Origin: Ichthyophthirius multifiliis
Taxonomy: Eukaryota > Ciliophora > Oligohymenophorea > Hymenostomatida
Reading direction: 5' to 3'
Assembly (NCBI RefSeq): GCF_000220395.1
Contig: NW_004087701.1
Location: 1 to 56,733, forward strand
DNA: 56,733 nt
Shown: piece after piece, positions 1 to 11,012 of the stretch
Layout: each line of letters starts with the position of its first letter
How positions within the stretch are numbered: position 1 is the first letter of the stretch
Program-made: the position numbers and the translations under genes
The notes under the pieces: model-generated
Seen by the model: the letters and a program-made list of their open reading frames with translations, nothing else
What the model was told of the DNA's origin: nothing
Databases searched by the model: none

Positions 1-1945
1 TAATAATAATAATATAAAGCCAAATTAATATAATTAAAAAATAAGTCTTATAAATTAAATTAAAATTATTTAAATTTAAATTTAAATTAATATTTATTAA
101 ATTTATAATTATTATATATAAATTTATATTTTTTTTTTGTTTCCATCTCATATATTTAATTTAAGAAATTTGATTTTAATTTAAAATGAATAAAAATTAA
201 AATATAATTTTTATATATTAAGCCTTTTTTATTTTTTGAAATTACATTTTTAATTAAAATTAAAATAAATTTTTTATTGATTATATTTAATTTTACTTTT
301 TTTACGAAAATTATTTATTTATTTTTCTAAAAAAAAAATTATTAAATATTAAAAATATAGAAAATATTTAGTATAAAATTTTTGTATTTCATATTTTCAT
401 ATAAAAAATTAAAATAAAAATATATTAAGGTCAAAAAAAATAAATTAATTTAAATTTATTTTATTATTATAAAATATGTTTTACTCAAACCTCAAATAAA
501 AATACAAAATAAATGAATATACTTCAATTTTTTTTTATAAAATAAAAAATTTCAATTTTAAAATATTAATAAGAAAAAGAGAAATAATTAGGAGTAATTT
601 AATAAATATTTTATAGTACTTTTCAAGATATTTATAAATGGAAGAGTAAATAAATTACTGTAATATTTTTTAATAAACTATTAAACCTTCTTTATTTCTA
701 ATCTTGTCTTTAAATAAAAAAAATATATTAATTATTTTTAAAAATATTGCATTAAAAAAAATATAAAGCTTAATTGTTTGTTTATAAAAATCTTTAGAGA
801 AAAAATGATAACTATTAATTTAAATGATAATTATTATAGTTATATATATATATATAAATAATTTAAATTATTATAATATTAATAATAATGTATATAACTT
901 TTATTTAAATCAAAATAAGTTTAATTTACAAAAATAATGCAAACCTTCACTATATTATCACAAACCACATATTTATATTATTATTTTTTACTTTTTTTTT
1001 AAATAAAAATTTCACTAATATAAAAAATAATTAATACAAATATATTATAAATTTTTTACTATTTTATATTCATTATTTTTAAAAATAATTTTTATTTTAT
1101 GAAATGTATCTAATTTTTATTAATATGTCTTTTATTTAATTATTTAATATTTTCCTTATGAAATTATAATATATAAGTTTAAACTAAGAAATAAAAGTTT
1201 TATATCAATTTATCTTTTATTTTTGATAGGGTATATAATACACTTTTTTAATTTTTTTATAATCATAATAAAATTAATTTAATATATAAATTTCATTTAA
1301 AATTGAAACAAAAATATGTTTTATTTTCTTTAGTTTAATTTAATATTTATAAATTTAATAAAATATAAATTATTAATAATAAAGATAATAAAAAATTAAA
1401 ATATAATATGTTTGTAATCAATAAATCTGTTTTATAAATCATTATTATTATATATATTCAAATTAAATATTAAATAGTTTTTATTCATACTAAATAGTTT
1501 AGTATATTTTATTTTTTTTAATAGATCTTTATTATGAATTAAATTTTTTATGATAAAAATGAAATAATGGTAAAAATAAAATCATAAAAAAAAATTATAA
1601 TAAATTTGTAATTTACTATTAATATTAATTATAAATTATTATTTATATTGTTTTTTTTATAATAAAAATAAATAAAATTGAATAATGATAATTCGAATAT
1701 TATTTAATAATAATAAGTATTCAAATAAAAACGATTTTACATATTGATAATAATTGTTTATATTAATGAAAATTAGTCATTAATATTCTGTAACTATATT
1801 AAATATATATATATTTAATAAATTAAATAATATATATTAAAAATATTTTAAAATAAATTAAAATAGTAAATTATTTAACTAACAAAATAATTATTAGTAT
1901 ATAAAGTAATAATAGTAAAATATTAAATTTTTAAATATTATCAAT
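1..1945. other. A/T desert without recognisable genes
   Basis: I see no conserved coding stretch, tRNA or repeat family in this region. It is almost pure A/T with frequent TGA in all frames. A slightly less A/T-rich patch near 930-970 has no recognisable identity. Confidence 0.6.
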
Positions 1946-3412
1946 TCAATTGTCTTTTCTAACATATTTCTAATATCTTTCTTAATTCCTCTAAAGAATA
2001 CCCTCTATAGGCCCCAATAATCTTTTAAAGCTATCACTGTCTAAATAAAGTAATTTACAATCATCCTTAAATAAAATTTAAAATAATTTAATAAATTATA
2101 AATATATAATTAAATATATTACTAGTGCAATAACATTAGCCTATCTTGGAACATTATTGACAAGAGCCAATTCACCAAAGTAGTCACCTTCTTTATATTC
2201 ATAAACAGTCTCTTCTTTTCCATTTTCTAAAAATTATAAATATAATATATATATATAAAATAATAAATACTGTCAGTTTTTGAAGCTTTTAAATTTCCAC
2301 TTTCCACAATATAAAAATTATTTCCAACTTCTCCCTTTTATTTTGTTTTTTTTTAAAAAAATATAAAAAAAAAATACTTCTCTAATAATATATTCACCAG
2401 CTTTATATTTAATGTCTTTCATACCATCACATAAATTAGTTAATTCATAAGGATCCATACATTCCAAAAGTTGAACTTTTTTCAAAGTATATTCCATTCT
2501 TTCTCTTTTCTTAAATGTAGAATCTTTAACAATATTATTAAAGCATTCCCTATCTAATCTAAATAACAAGCTATCTACTTTAGCCTATATAGAAGCTGCC
2601 CTTGGTGCATTATAAAGTAAAGCTAATTCTCCAAAAGCTTCACCTGGTTTATATGTTTTTAAATAAGTGTTTTCATCTGAATTTTTATTAAACTTTTTAA
2701 AACAATCTAACTCTCCTGAATCTACAACATATAAATTATCTCCATCCTCCCCTTGTTTTATTACCCATTCTCCGGCCGCAAAACGTACTTCTTCCATTGC
2801 ATTTATAACTATTTCTCTTTCTTTCTCATCCAAAGCAGAAAACATAAATGCTTGCATTAACCTGTGTTCAATTCGTTTTTTTGAATCTTAATCTTTTTAT
2901 ATTACTTTTGCAAAATAGGACTTCTTCTAATTAAAATTTCCATATACTTCAGCACTGACACTGGTTCGCATATTTTTTACGGGTTTTTAACTTGCTTATC
3001 TTTTTATTTAAGTTTCGTCAAATAACTCTTCTTCATCATCTTCTTCATCATCGGATTTATGTAATAAATCTTGAATTGCAGGTTTACCTTTTGGGGAAAA
3101 AAATTATTAATGATAATTTTCTTCTTCTTCTTCCTTTTTTTTATTTATTTTTAAATCTTTTATATTTATTTTACTAATTGTTTAAAAATTTTTATTGGTT
3201 ATTTTTATATTTCAAGGTCTTATTATTTTCCTTTTGATTCCAACCAATCAATGATAAATTTAATCTTTTTTTTTTTTTTTTTAAGTTTTTATTTATATTT
3301 CTCTTACATGATCTTGAGGCATTTCTTTTATTAAATCTAAAATTAATTTCTCAAATACAGGATTTATTTAATTTTTGTATTTTTACAATTATTCTAATTT
3401 TTCATTGTTCAT
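1946..3412 (-). CDS. cAMP-dependent protein kinase regulatory subunit (PKA-R)
   Basis: Regulatory subunit that inhibits the PKA catalytic subunit until cAMP binds. Reading from the ATG at 3412-3410, the N-terminus resembles a dimerisation/docking domain (FEKLILDLIKEMPQDH, interrupted by an intron, then IKFIIDWLESKG). An acidic linker follows, then a pseudosubstrate-like segment MRTSVSAEVYG, equivalent to the RRGAISAEVY inhibitor site of type I subunits, and two cyclic-nucleotide-binding domains. Both phosphate-binding cassettes look intact: FGELALLYNAPRAA in domain A and FGELALVNNVPRQA in domain B, each with the Arg that contacts the cyclic phosphate. At least five A/T-rich introns are inferred. 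The stop is TGA at 1948-1946, and several in-frame TAA/TAG read as Gln. It is transcribed divergently from the next CNB gene across a 168-bp gap. The family call is very sure; exon edges are manual. Confidence 0.93.
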
Positions 3413-3580
3413 TTTTATTATTTTTTATTGTTATATTATAAAAGTTTTTTATGTTTTTTTATTTATGTATTATTATTAATATATATATTTAAAAAACTAT
3501 TTTTTTACATTTTATAATCATAAAAATTAATATTGATAAGTAAAAAAACAAGCATTTAAATATATATAAATATAGAAAAA
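3413..3580. promoter_or_regulatory. Shared divergent upstream region of two CNB genes
   Basis: Only 168 bp separate the start codons of the minus-strand PKA-R gene and the plus-strand CNB gene, so promoter elements for both must lie here or inside the genes. The tract is A/T-rich. I see no specific factor site. Confidence 0.45.
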
Positions 3581-6448
3581 ATGAATTTGATTGAAGAAAT
3601 ATATCCAAGAGTTAAAAGATCAATAGATTTATCTTTATAAAATTAAACAAAAATACAATAGAATTCTCTATTTTTAAAAAAGAAAACATTTGAATTTACA
3701 GAGGAATAAATAAATAAAAAAAAGTAATAAATAGAAGAGAATTTGTTAAAAAATCAATAAAAAAACGATTAAGTATCAAACCATTAATTATAACTAGATA
3801 TATTAGAAGAAGATACGTTAATAAATGTATATTTTTTTCATTTTTTACTAAATAAAAAAATATAATAAAAGGATGCAATTAAAATATTAAAAAAAGATCA
3901 AAAATATAGAACTTAAAAAGAAATTTAAATTTTATTAAAATGTGCTGGAGACTTAGCATTTTTTAAAAATTAATTCGGAGAAAATAATAAAAAATTAATT
4001 CTTGAATGTACTGAATATTTTTAACATATTTCTATCAAGTAAGATTAAATAGTTTTTAAATAAGGTATATTTAATTTTTTACTAAGAAAAAAAAAACAAA
4101 ACAAAAATCTAAGGAATGCCTGAAAGTTTATTTTATATTATACTAAGAGGAACAGTAAGTGTAAATATTGATGTTAAAAGTATTATTTAATAAGAAACTA
4201 AAAACGGAATAGTAGAGTAAGAAATTATTGAAAATGTAAAAATAAGGGAATTAAATAAAGGTTTTAATAATTAATTCAATATTTTTTTATTTTTAAACAA
4301 TATAAATATATAAATAAAAGGAGAAAGTTTCGGAGAATTGGCATTGATAGATAAAAATCCAAGAAGTGCAAATATAGTTTGTTTAAAAGACTGTGATTTT
4401 ATTACTTTAGATAAAAATTCATTTAATAAAATATTAAGTATAAATTTTAAATAAGAAAAACATGTTTTATTTTAAAAAATATAAAAAGAATCTTATTAAA
4501 TTACAAAGTTAAATGAAGAACTTACTATTCTAAAAAAAAGTCCTTTATTTTAATTCTTTTAATTGAATACTTTAAAATAAATATTTTTATTATTTTAAGT
4601 AAATAATTATGTTAAAGACGAATACGTAATTCAAGAAGGATAAATAAGTGATAAAATATATTTTATAAAAAATGGAGAATTTAGGGTTATTTTTAAGATT
4701 TTAATTATATTTATTATTTATAAAAATAAAAGATTACTAAATCTGTATTAATTAAAATAGAAGATGAAGAATAGTGTTTTCTTAACAAAAATGCTAAATA
4801 AACAAAAATTTAAATGTTAAAAGTAAATAATATATTTATTATATATGACTATAAAATAAAAACAAAGATTGGTATTTTAGGCGCTTTTTAGACATTTGGA
4901 GAAGAAGAATTTTTTACAAATGATAAAAGATAAGTAAATATTAAGTGTATTTCTAATACTGCTTAAGTGATTTTATAATGCTCATTTAATTTATTATTTT
5001 TTTTTAAAAAAAAAATATATTAATATATAGGTTATGATATTAAATAAAAAAGATTTCATGAAAAAAATGGCAAATGATAACGAACAATTATAAAAAATTT
5101 AACAAATAACTTTAGAAAAAAAAAAATATAGAGAAAATTAAATATAAATTTAATTGTCAATATTTTAAAATATATATAGATAAACAAATAACTAATATAT
5201 AGAAGAATATCCAATAACCCCATTTAATAAATAAGATACTAAATATCATTTTTATACTATTAATAAAAGAAAGAAATTCTTAAAAGAAGAATAAAAAAAT
5301 AACATTTCAAATGAATCTTACCATTATGAAAAGTCTGAAACATAAAGTTAAAAAGAAAAAAATCTTAAAAAAAAAGTTTTTTTTTTTTTCCTTTTTTTTT
5401 TTTTATTTTAATATTTATTTTTATTTTGTTTTTTTTATAAAAATATTTAAACTAAACATTTTTCTAAAAAAGGAACATAAATAAAATGTTCATCACCGAG
5501 ATAAAAAAATAATACTCATAGTGATTATAATAGGTAAAAAAATAAATAAAAAATACACTATAAAATAAAAATTAAAAGTGAATGCTAATTAAATAAATTA
5601 TGTTCGAAAAGAACTTATGATTAATCTAATGAATAATAATATGTAGATAAAACAAAAAATAATGACTATAAATTATAATAACTTGAAAATTAAGAACAAA
5701 AATAATTATCTTTGAAAAAAACTTAATCAAAAATATAATAATTAGGATATATTTCACCTAGATATTAATAGTAATAGTAATAACTATAATTGTTGAGTTT
5801 TTTAAAAATGCCTTTATTATAAAATGTACATAAACCATTCTAAAAATCTTAAAAATTTAAAAATATTTTCTTTAATAGTTTAGAAGATAAAACAGCAGGA
5901 ACATGGAATTCTTTTATGGAAGCCAAAATAAAAAATATAAAGCCAACAGTTGATTTAAAAGAATATTTTAGTCATAAATAAAAGCAAAAATAAATATAAA
6001 CAAATATTTCAACTTTTAATTAAAATTCTTTATCAAGTTCTCCACGATACTATCCTTTTAATTAACCTTTAGAAAATCCAAACAAAAGCTAATAATTATT
6101 TTAAAATCCTATATATAAAATACAAACTCCATAAATATAACTAAAACAAAATTTTACTTAACTAACTGGTATAGAGAATACAAAAAATAACATTAGCAAT
6201 AGTATTATTTAGAATAATAATCTTTCTTATTCCTAATAATCACTTAAAAAAAATTTTTTGATAAAAAATAGAATAAATTACCATTTTAATATAATTAGAA
6301 TACTTTAAATAATGTAGTTTAATATATTAACCAAATCTTTTATAAAAAAAGAAATAATTTTGATAAATTAAATTAAGGGAATATTTATAAATAAATATAG
6401 AAAGATAATTAAAAATTTAGTTTAATTGATCAAAATAGTAAAATATGA
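3581..6448 (+). CDS. Cyclic-nucleotide-binding domain protein with Gln/Asn-rich tail
   Basis: The start MNLIEEIYPRVKRSIDLSL is chosen because it opens the frame just after the divergent spacer. Two CNB folds follow a charged N-terminal region. The first has a canonical phosphate-binding cassette (FGELALIDKNPRSA). The second keeps entry strands such as VKDEYVIQEGQISDKIYFI, but its cassette is degenerate (FGEEEFFTNDKRQVNI, no Arg-Ala pair), so it probably binds no nucleotide. After about 5150 the protein is low-complexity, rich in Gln, Asn, Ser and Lys, with no domain I know. There is no catalytic kinase domain, so this is a PKA-R-like or scaffold protein rather than PKG. Several short introns are inferred, for example one ending near 5031. 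The frame changes once at an A8 run (6246-6253); the other frame ends in TGA at 6446-6448. Confidence 0.82.
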
Positions 6449-6709
6449 TTAAATAAATAATATTATTTTTTTCTTATTATATGTTTCTATAAAAAATATA
6501 AATAAAATAGAATTAAAATTATATATTTTTAATTTAAAATAATATAATCAAATTAATAATATTTATTTATCTTTTAGTTTTATGATATATATTAATTATA
6601 TAGAGAAGAAAAAAATATATATTTTGAGATTCTTTATTTTAAAATTTTAATTTTATTTATTGATTTTTTATTTTTTTTTCTAAAATTACTTATAAACAAA
6701 TAAACAATA

Positions 6710-7537
6710 ATGAGTAATTATTTATTATATATATTTTTAATAAAATTATTATACCAAAAATAGATTAAAACTAACAATCTTTATAGCTTGATTTAAAAAG
6801 TGAAATAAAAATTACTTAAAATATAAATAATGATATAATAAAGGATTCAATAATTCCTTAAATATCAAACACACCAAAAAGCTTATAAAACATCGAAAGT
6901 TAAGATTTATAAAATGAATAGTAAAATTAAAAAAATTATATTTTGATTTAAAAAAGTAAATAATTAGTTTATATTTTATAGAATTATGGCAATTTAAGAT
7001 TTTGATAATTTGAAAAATGTAAGTGAATAAAATTTAGCTATTTTGGAAAATAAAAAATAAATAAATAAAAACTTTATTTTTATAAATTATGAGATACTAA
7101 GATATTAATTAATTAAAGATATATTACTTGTAGCAATTTTTTTTTTTATAGCATTAAATTTATTTAACTTTATTTATGGAAGCCTGCAAGTTTATAGATT
7201 AAAAAATATAAATATTTAATACATAATTGTCCTTTTATTAGAATTAATATTAATAATTCCTCTAATACTGTTTTTTGCAATAATATTAAACGATAATAAT
7301 TTCATATAAAATAGCAAAATCCTTCATAAGATTCTTAAAAAAATAAATTTAAACTAAACTTTCATTTTATTTTTTATCATCAGTTGTACATAAGTTATTT
7401 TTTTGATAATTTTTTTAGTGTTTAATTATTTGAATTAATTAAAATTAGATTTTTTTAAATATATAATATTAATTTCTGTATTTTCTAAATATCTATATAT
7501 ATAATATATATATTTACTTGAAAAAAGTTTAATTTGA
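6710..7537 (+). CDS. Small multi-pass membrane protein, unknown function
   Basis: Not recognised. The start ATG at 6710 is followed one base later by a 50-odd-bp intron ending in AG at about 6764, giving MNQNQQSLQLDLKSEIK. A second intron ends with ttttatag just before the exon that continues IMAIQDFDNLK. The N-terminal half is hydrophilic and Gln/Asn rich. The second half has about four hydrophobic spans: IKDILLVAIFFFIALNLF, YIIVLLLELILIIPLILFF, FILFFIISCTQVIFLIIFLV and YIILISVF. It ends at TGA 7535-7537. Topology suggests an endomembrane or plasma-membrane protein with a cytosolic N-tail. It lies 140 bp upstream of the tRNA. Confidence 0.68.
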
Positions 7538-7676
7538 AAAAGTTTATTTTTAAAAAAATAATTACTTAAATATAAATATAAATGACAATAAAAAAAAAAA
7601 AACTTTATAAATATAAATACATAGATATATAATAATAAAAAAATAAATTAATATTTAGTTAATAATTTATATAAGT

Positions 7677-7749
7677 GGGTGTGTAGCTCAATTGGCAGAG
7701 CGCTTGATTTGCATTCAAGAGGCAGGGGGATCGATGCCCCCCTCATCCA
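7677..7749 (+). tRNA. tRNA-Ala (anticodon UGC)
   Basis: All cloverleaf arms can be drawn. The acceptor GGGTGTG pairs with CTCATCC and discriminator A. The D stem is GCTC/GAGC. The anticodon stem CTTGA/TCAAG carries loop TTTGCAT, giving anticodon TGC. The T stem is GGGGG/CCCCC with loop ATCGATG. The acceptor has G3:U70, the classic identity determinant of alanyl-tRNA synthetase. Pair 6-67 is U:U, a mismatch. There is no intron. It is by far the most G/C-rich patch in the window. Confidence 0.95.
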
Positions 7750-7753
7750 TATA

Positions 7754-7761
7754 TTTTTTTT
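7754..7761 (+). terminator. Pol III terminator of tRNA-Ala
   Basis: A T8 run begins five bases after the discriminator base, as expected for RNA polymerase III termination. T runs are common here, but position makes this one meaningful. Confidence 0.75.
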
Positions 7762-7860
7762 ATAAAAATTAATATTAATTAAATTATAATTTTTTTTTTT
7801 TTTATAAATATTTATTAATTTAAATAATAAAATATATAAGTAAGAATTTAGTTTATTTAA

Positions 7861-9498
7861 ATGGACTAATATTAAAAAAAAATACCTATAAGCGATTGGA
7901 TAGGAAAAACAGTATGTTAAAATTATAAAATAATACAAAAAATCGGATAAGGATCATTTGGTAGTATTTATAAAGCTTCTCGAAATCCTGAATCTTAAAA
8001 TAAACATTTAAATATAATAGGAGATGATTTATACGCAATAAAAATAGAAGAAGATCTAAAAAATGATATATTAGTAAAAGAAGCTCGAATACTAAATGAA
8101 TTAAATGGATAATATGGATTCCCAAGAATGCATTATTTTATAAAAACAAAAGATGCAAGTAAAATGGTTATATCATTATTAGATAAATCAATAGAGATTT
8201 TATTTAATATATGTAATAAAAAGTTCAAATTAAAAACAATATTGATGATAGCTGATTAAATGATAACAAGAATTCAAGATTTACATAAAAAAATTATATT
8301 CATAGAGACATAAAGCCTGATAATTTCATGATTGGAAGAAAAGAAGAAAAAAACTTAATTTTTTTGATTGATTTTGGACTTGCTAAAAATTTTCTTAAAA
8401 AAGATGGAACACATATCCCTTTTTAAAATAATGTTGGATTGATTGGAACTACCAGATATACTTCAATTTAATCTCATTTAGGTAATGAATAATCTAGAAA
8501 AGATGATTTAGAATCTTTAGGTTATTGCTTAATATATTTATTTAATGGAACATTGCCTTGGATAGACTTGAAATGTAAAAATAAATAAGAAAGATAATAA
8601 ATGGTACTTTAAATTAAATAAAAAATATAAATAACAGAATTATGTAAAGGTATGCCTTTTGAATTCAATAAATATATGATTTATGTAAAAAATCTTTCCT
8701 TTACTGAAGAGCCAAATTATAATTTTATTAAAAATCTATTTAGAGTACTTTTCTTAGAATTAAAATATGAATATGACGATAAATTCGATTGGATTATTCA
8801 GGATTGTATATACTTATTTTTAACTTTATTTTTTATTTTTTTGTAAAAAAAATTATAAAATAAATAAAAAATAGAATTAAATAATAATGAAATATAATAA
8901 AACTTTTTAAGTATATAATCACTATAAAACTAATAATCAAATATCCCTTAAAATACATCGAGTTCATATTCAAATAAAATAAATATTTTAGATAAAAATA
9001 TATCAAGTGAAGATAAGCAATGTATGCATAATGTAATTTTTTTCATTTTTTATTTTAGTTGGAAATTACAGGTAAGTTTGTTAGAAGAAAGGTTAAAAAC
9101 TAAACTTAAGAATAAAAAAAAGTTGAAGAATTATTTATTAAAGACGATATGAGATATTTTGTTGATAGGTAATTAGATATAAATAGCAGTTAAAAATCTA
9201 AAATAAATAGTTAAAATAATAATTTATAAGAAGAAATTAATAAAATTGATAATTATGAAAAATAAATTATAAATTTTTAATTATAAAAAAATAATTTAAA
9301 TTTATAGTTTGAAGAAAATATTATGAAAAATGATGATGAAAATATTATGTAAAATGATGAAGAAGAAAAAAAAATAGATGAAAATATGAAATAGTTAACA
9401 AATAATTATATTAAAATGTATTTAAAATTTTATATATATATATATATATCTATATATATATATTTATTATTTTTAGAAAAAGATTTTAACAATTTTGA
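7861..9498 (+). CDS. Casein kinase 1 family Ser/Thr kinase (frame broken at an A run)
   Basis: The kinase domain starts almost at the N-terminus. Visible are the glycine loop [12 protein letters not shown], the ATP lysine in YAIKIEED, the catalytic loop [14 protein letters not shown] in LIDFGLAKN, and the CK1-specific GTTRYTS with [19 protein letters not shown]1 enzymes lack the APE motif and carry this signature instead. The C-terminal tail beyond about 8875 is Asn/Gln/acid rich, without known domains. Introns at 8806-8874, about 9028-9060 and near 9420-9475 are inferred. TGA is at 9496-9498. The frame breaks at the A7 run 8287-8293, between QDLH and the catalytic loop; A8 would restore it, so I regard this as a sequence error in an active gene. 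Its position next to the tRNA is probably incidental. Confidence 0.9.
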
Positions 9499-10054
9499 TT
9501 TTAAACTATATTAATCATATTAATCTATAAAATAATTTATTTGATATAAAATTATTTATTTATAAATTAATTTTTTATATAAATAAAAAAAAAATAATGA
9601 CTAAAATATTAAATAATTAAAAAAAAATATTAGATATATAAAAATAATTGATATTATATAAAATGAATAATAATTATATTATGAAATTCTACATTCAATA
9701 ATTATTAGCATTAAAAAAATTAATTAAATATTAATTAGTAAATATTTTAAAAGTAGAATAAAGATATTTACATTTTTTTGTATTTTAATATATAATTAAA
9801 AAAATTAAAAAAAATGAATTTAATATATTAATAATAAATTTTTATATTAATTAAAAATATTAGAAAATATAATTAATAAAAAAAAATATGAATTGAATAA
9901 AATTTTTTGAAAAAAATTAAATATGAAAAATAATATTTTTTTATAAATAAAATTAAATAAACTGAAAAGATAAAAAATTACAATATATAAAATTATTTGT
10001 AAAAAATATATAACTGTTTTAAAATTAAGATACAATATATTAAAAAAATTAAAA

Positions 10055-10055
<1 letters not shown>

Positions 10056-10106
<51 letters not shown>
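10056..10106. repeat. (TAA)n microsatellite
   Basis: Uninterrupted trinucleotide TAA/ATA repeat of about 17 units in noncoding sequence. Confidence 0.9.
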
Positions 10107-10577
10107 TTTGATATTATAAAAAAATCTTAAAACAAAAAAAAATACAAAATAAACATATATATAAATAATAATTTATTATAATAATAATTTTAAATATATC
10201 TAATAATTTTAGTTATTATATTTATGAATAAAACATGATTATTTTTTAAAAAATGTGCTAAAAATGAATATAATTAATGATTATATAAATTATTATATTT
10301 ATTATTTAATTTAAATATATTTATAATATTTATAGTACATATTAATTTTTATAATTAAAAATATTTTAAAAAATATCTATATATCTTAATAATTAATTTT
10401 TTTATTTTATATTTATATATTTAGAAGCATCATAAATTAATATTTTCTTATTATTTATTTTTAAGAAATAAAAATGAAAATCTATTAATAATATTAGAAA
10501 AAAATGAATATAATTTAATACAAATAATAAAAAATATATTATAAAACTTTGAACTTGATAATATATTTAATTCCTAT

Positions 10578-10599
10578 TCGTATAACTTCGTATAATGTA
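10578..10599 (+). other. loxP-type sequencing-linker remnant
   Basis: Bases 10581-10599 contain a complete 13-bp loxP arm and the first five bases of the loxP spacer (ATGTA). Together with the four preceding bases they match, from memory, the beginning of the loxP circularisation linker used in 454 Titanium paired-end libraries. The right half of the linker is absent. Chance is very unlikely, given four or more G/C bases in an otherwise A/T desert. I infer an untrimmed adaptor, not a genomic recombination site. Confidence 0.7.
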
Positions 10600-11012
10600 A
10601 CTTATGTTCTTTTTTTTATTAATATGATAATTAATTATATACTTAATGATTTTTTTTTTTAAATATATTTTATGACGAATGCAATTTAGATTGCTATAAT
10701 TTTTTTATGTTTAATATCATATAATAAAAAAAAATTAATTAATATAATTTGAAAAGTAATATATAAAATATAAATTCAAATTATAATTATAATATATTTA
10801 GTTGAAGAAGTAAAATGGAATAAAAATGGTTAGAATAAAAATATTATTTTTTAAAAATATATTTTTTATTAAATAAATTATTTTTTTATTAAAAAAATAA
10901 AAAAATATTTTTTAAGAAAATTGTTTTAAAAACAAAACTTTAAAAAAAAATATAAATAAAAATAAAAAAATTCATATGTAAATAAAAATTCTTATATAAA
11001 TAAAAAATATAT

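Larger units (their letters stand above)
9499..11012. other. A/T desert with a TAA microsatellite and a linker match
   Basis: No credible gene. A roughly 99-codon open stretch begins at 9597, but open frames of that length are common when only TGA stops. The tract holds a trinucleotide repeat and a short loxP-like sequence, both listed separately. Confidence 0.55.

Noticed and set aside
2667-2891. Plus-strand open frame opposite PKA-R
   Set aside because: It is the antisense shadow of the conserved CNB domain A.
8287-8293. Programmed +1 frameshifting as in Euplotes
   Set aside because: Euplotes shifts occur at AAA-TAA/TAG stops. Here TAA and TAG code for Gln and the breaks lie in homopolymers, in both directions, which fits sequence error.
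9597-9893. A Lys/Asn-rich open frame of about 99 codons
   Set aside because: With TGA as sole stop, open stretches of this size are expected by chance in A/T DNA, and there is no conserved pattern.
10578-10599. A native site-specific recombination site (Cre/loxP-like)
   Set aside because: Only one arm and part of the spacer are present, no recombinase gene is seen, and the flanking bases fit a commercial linker better.
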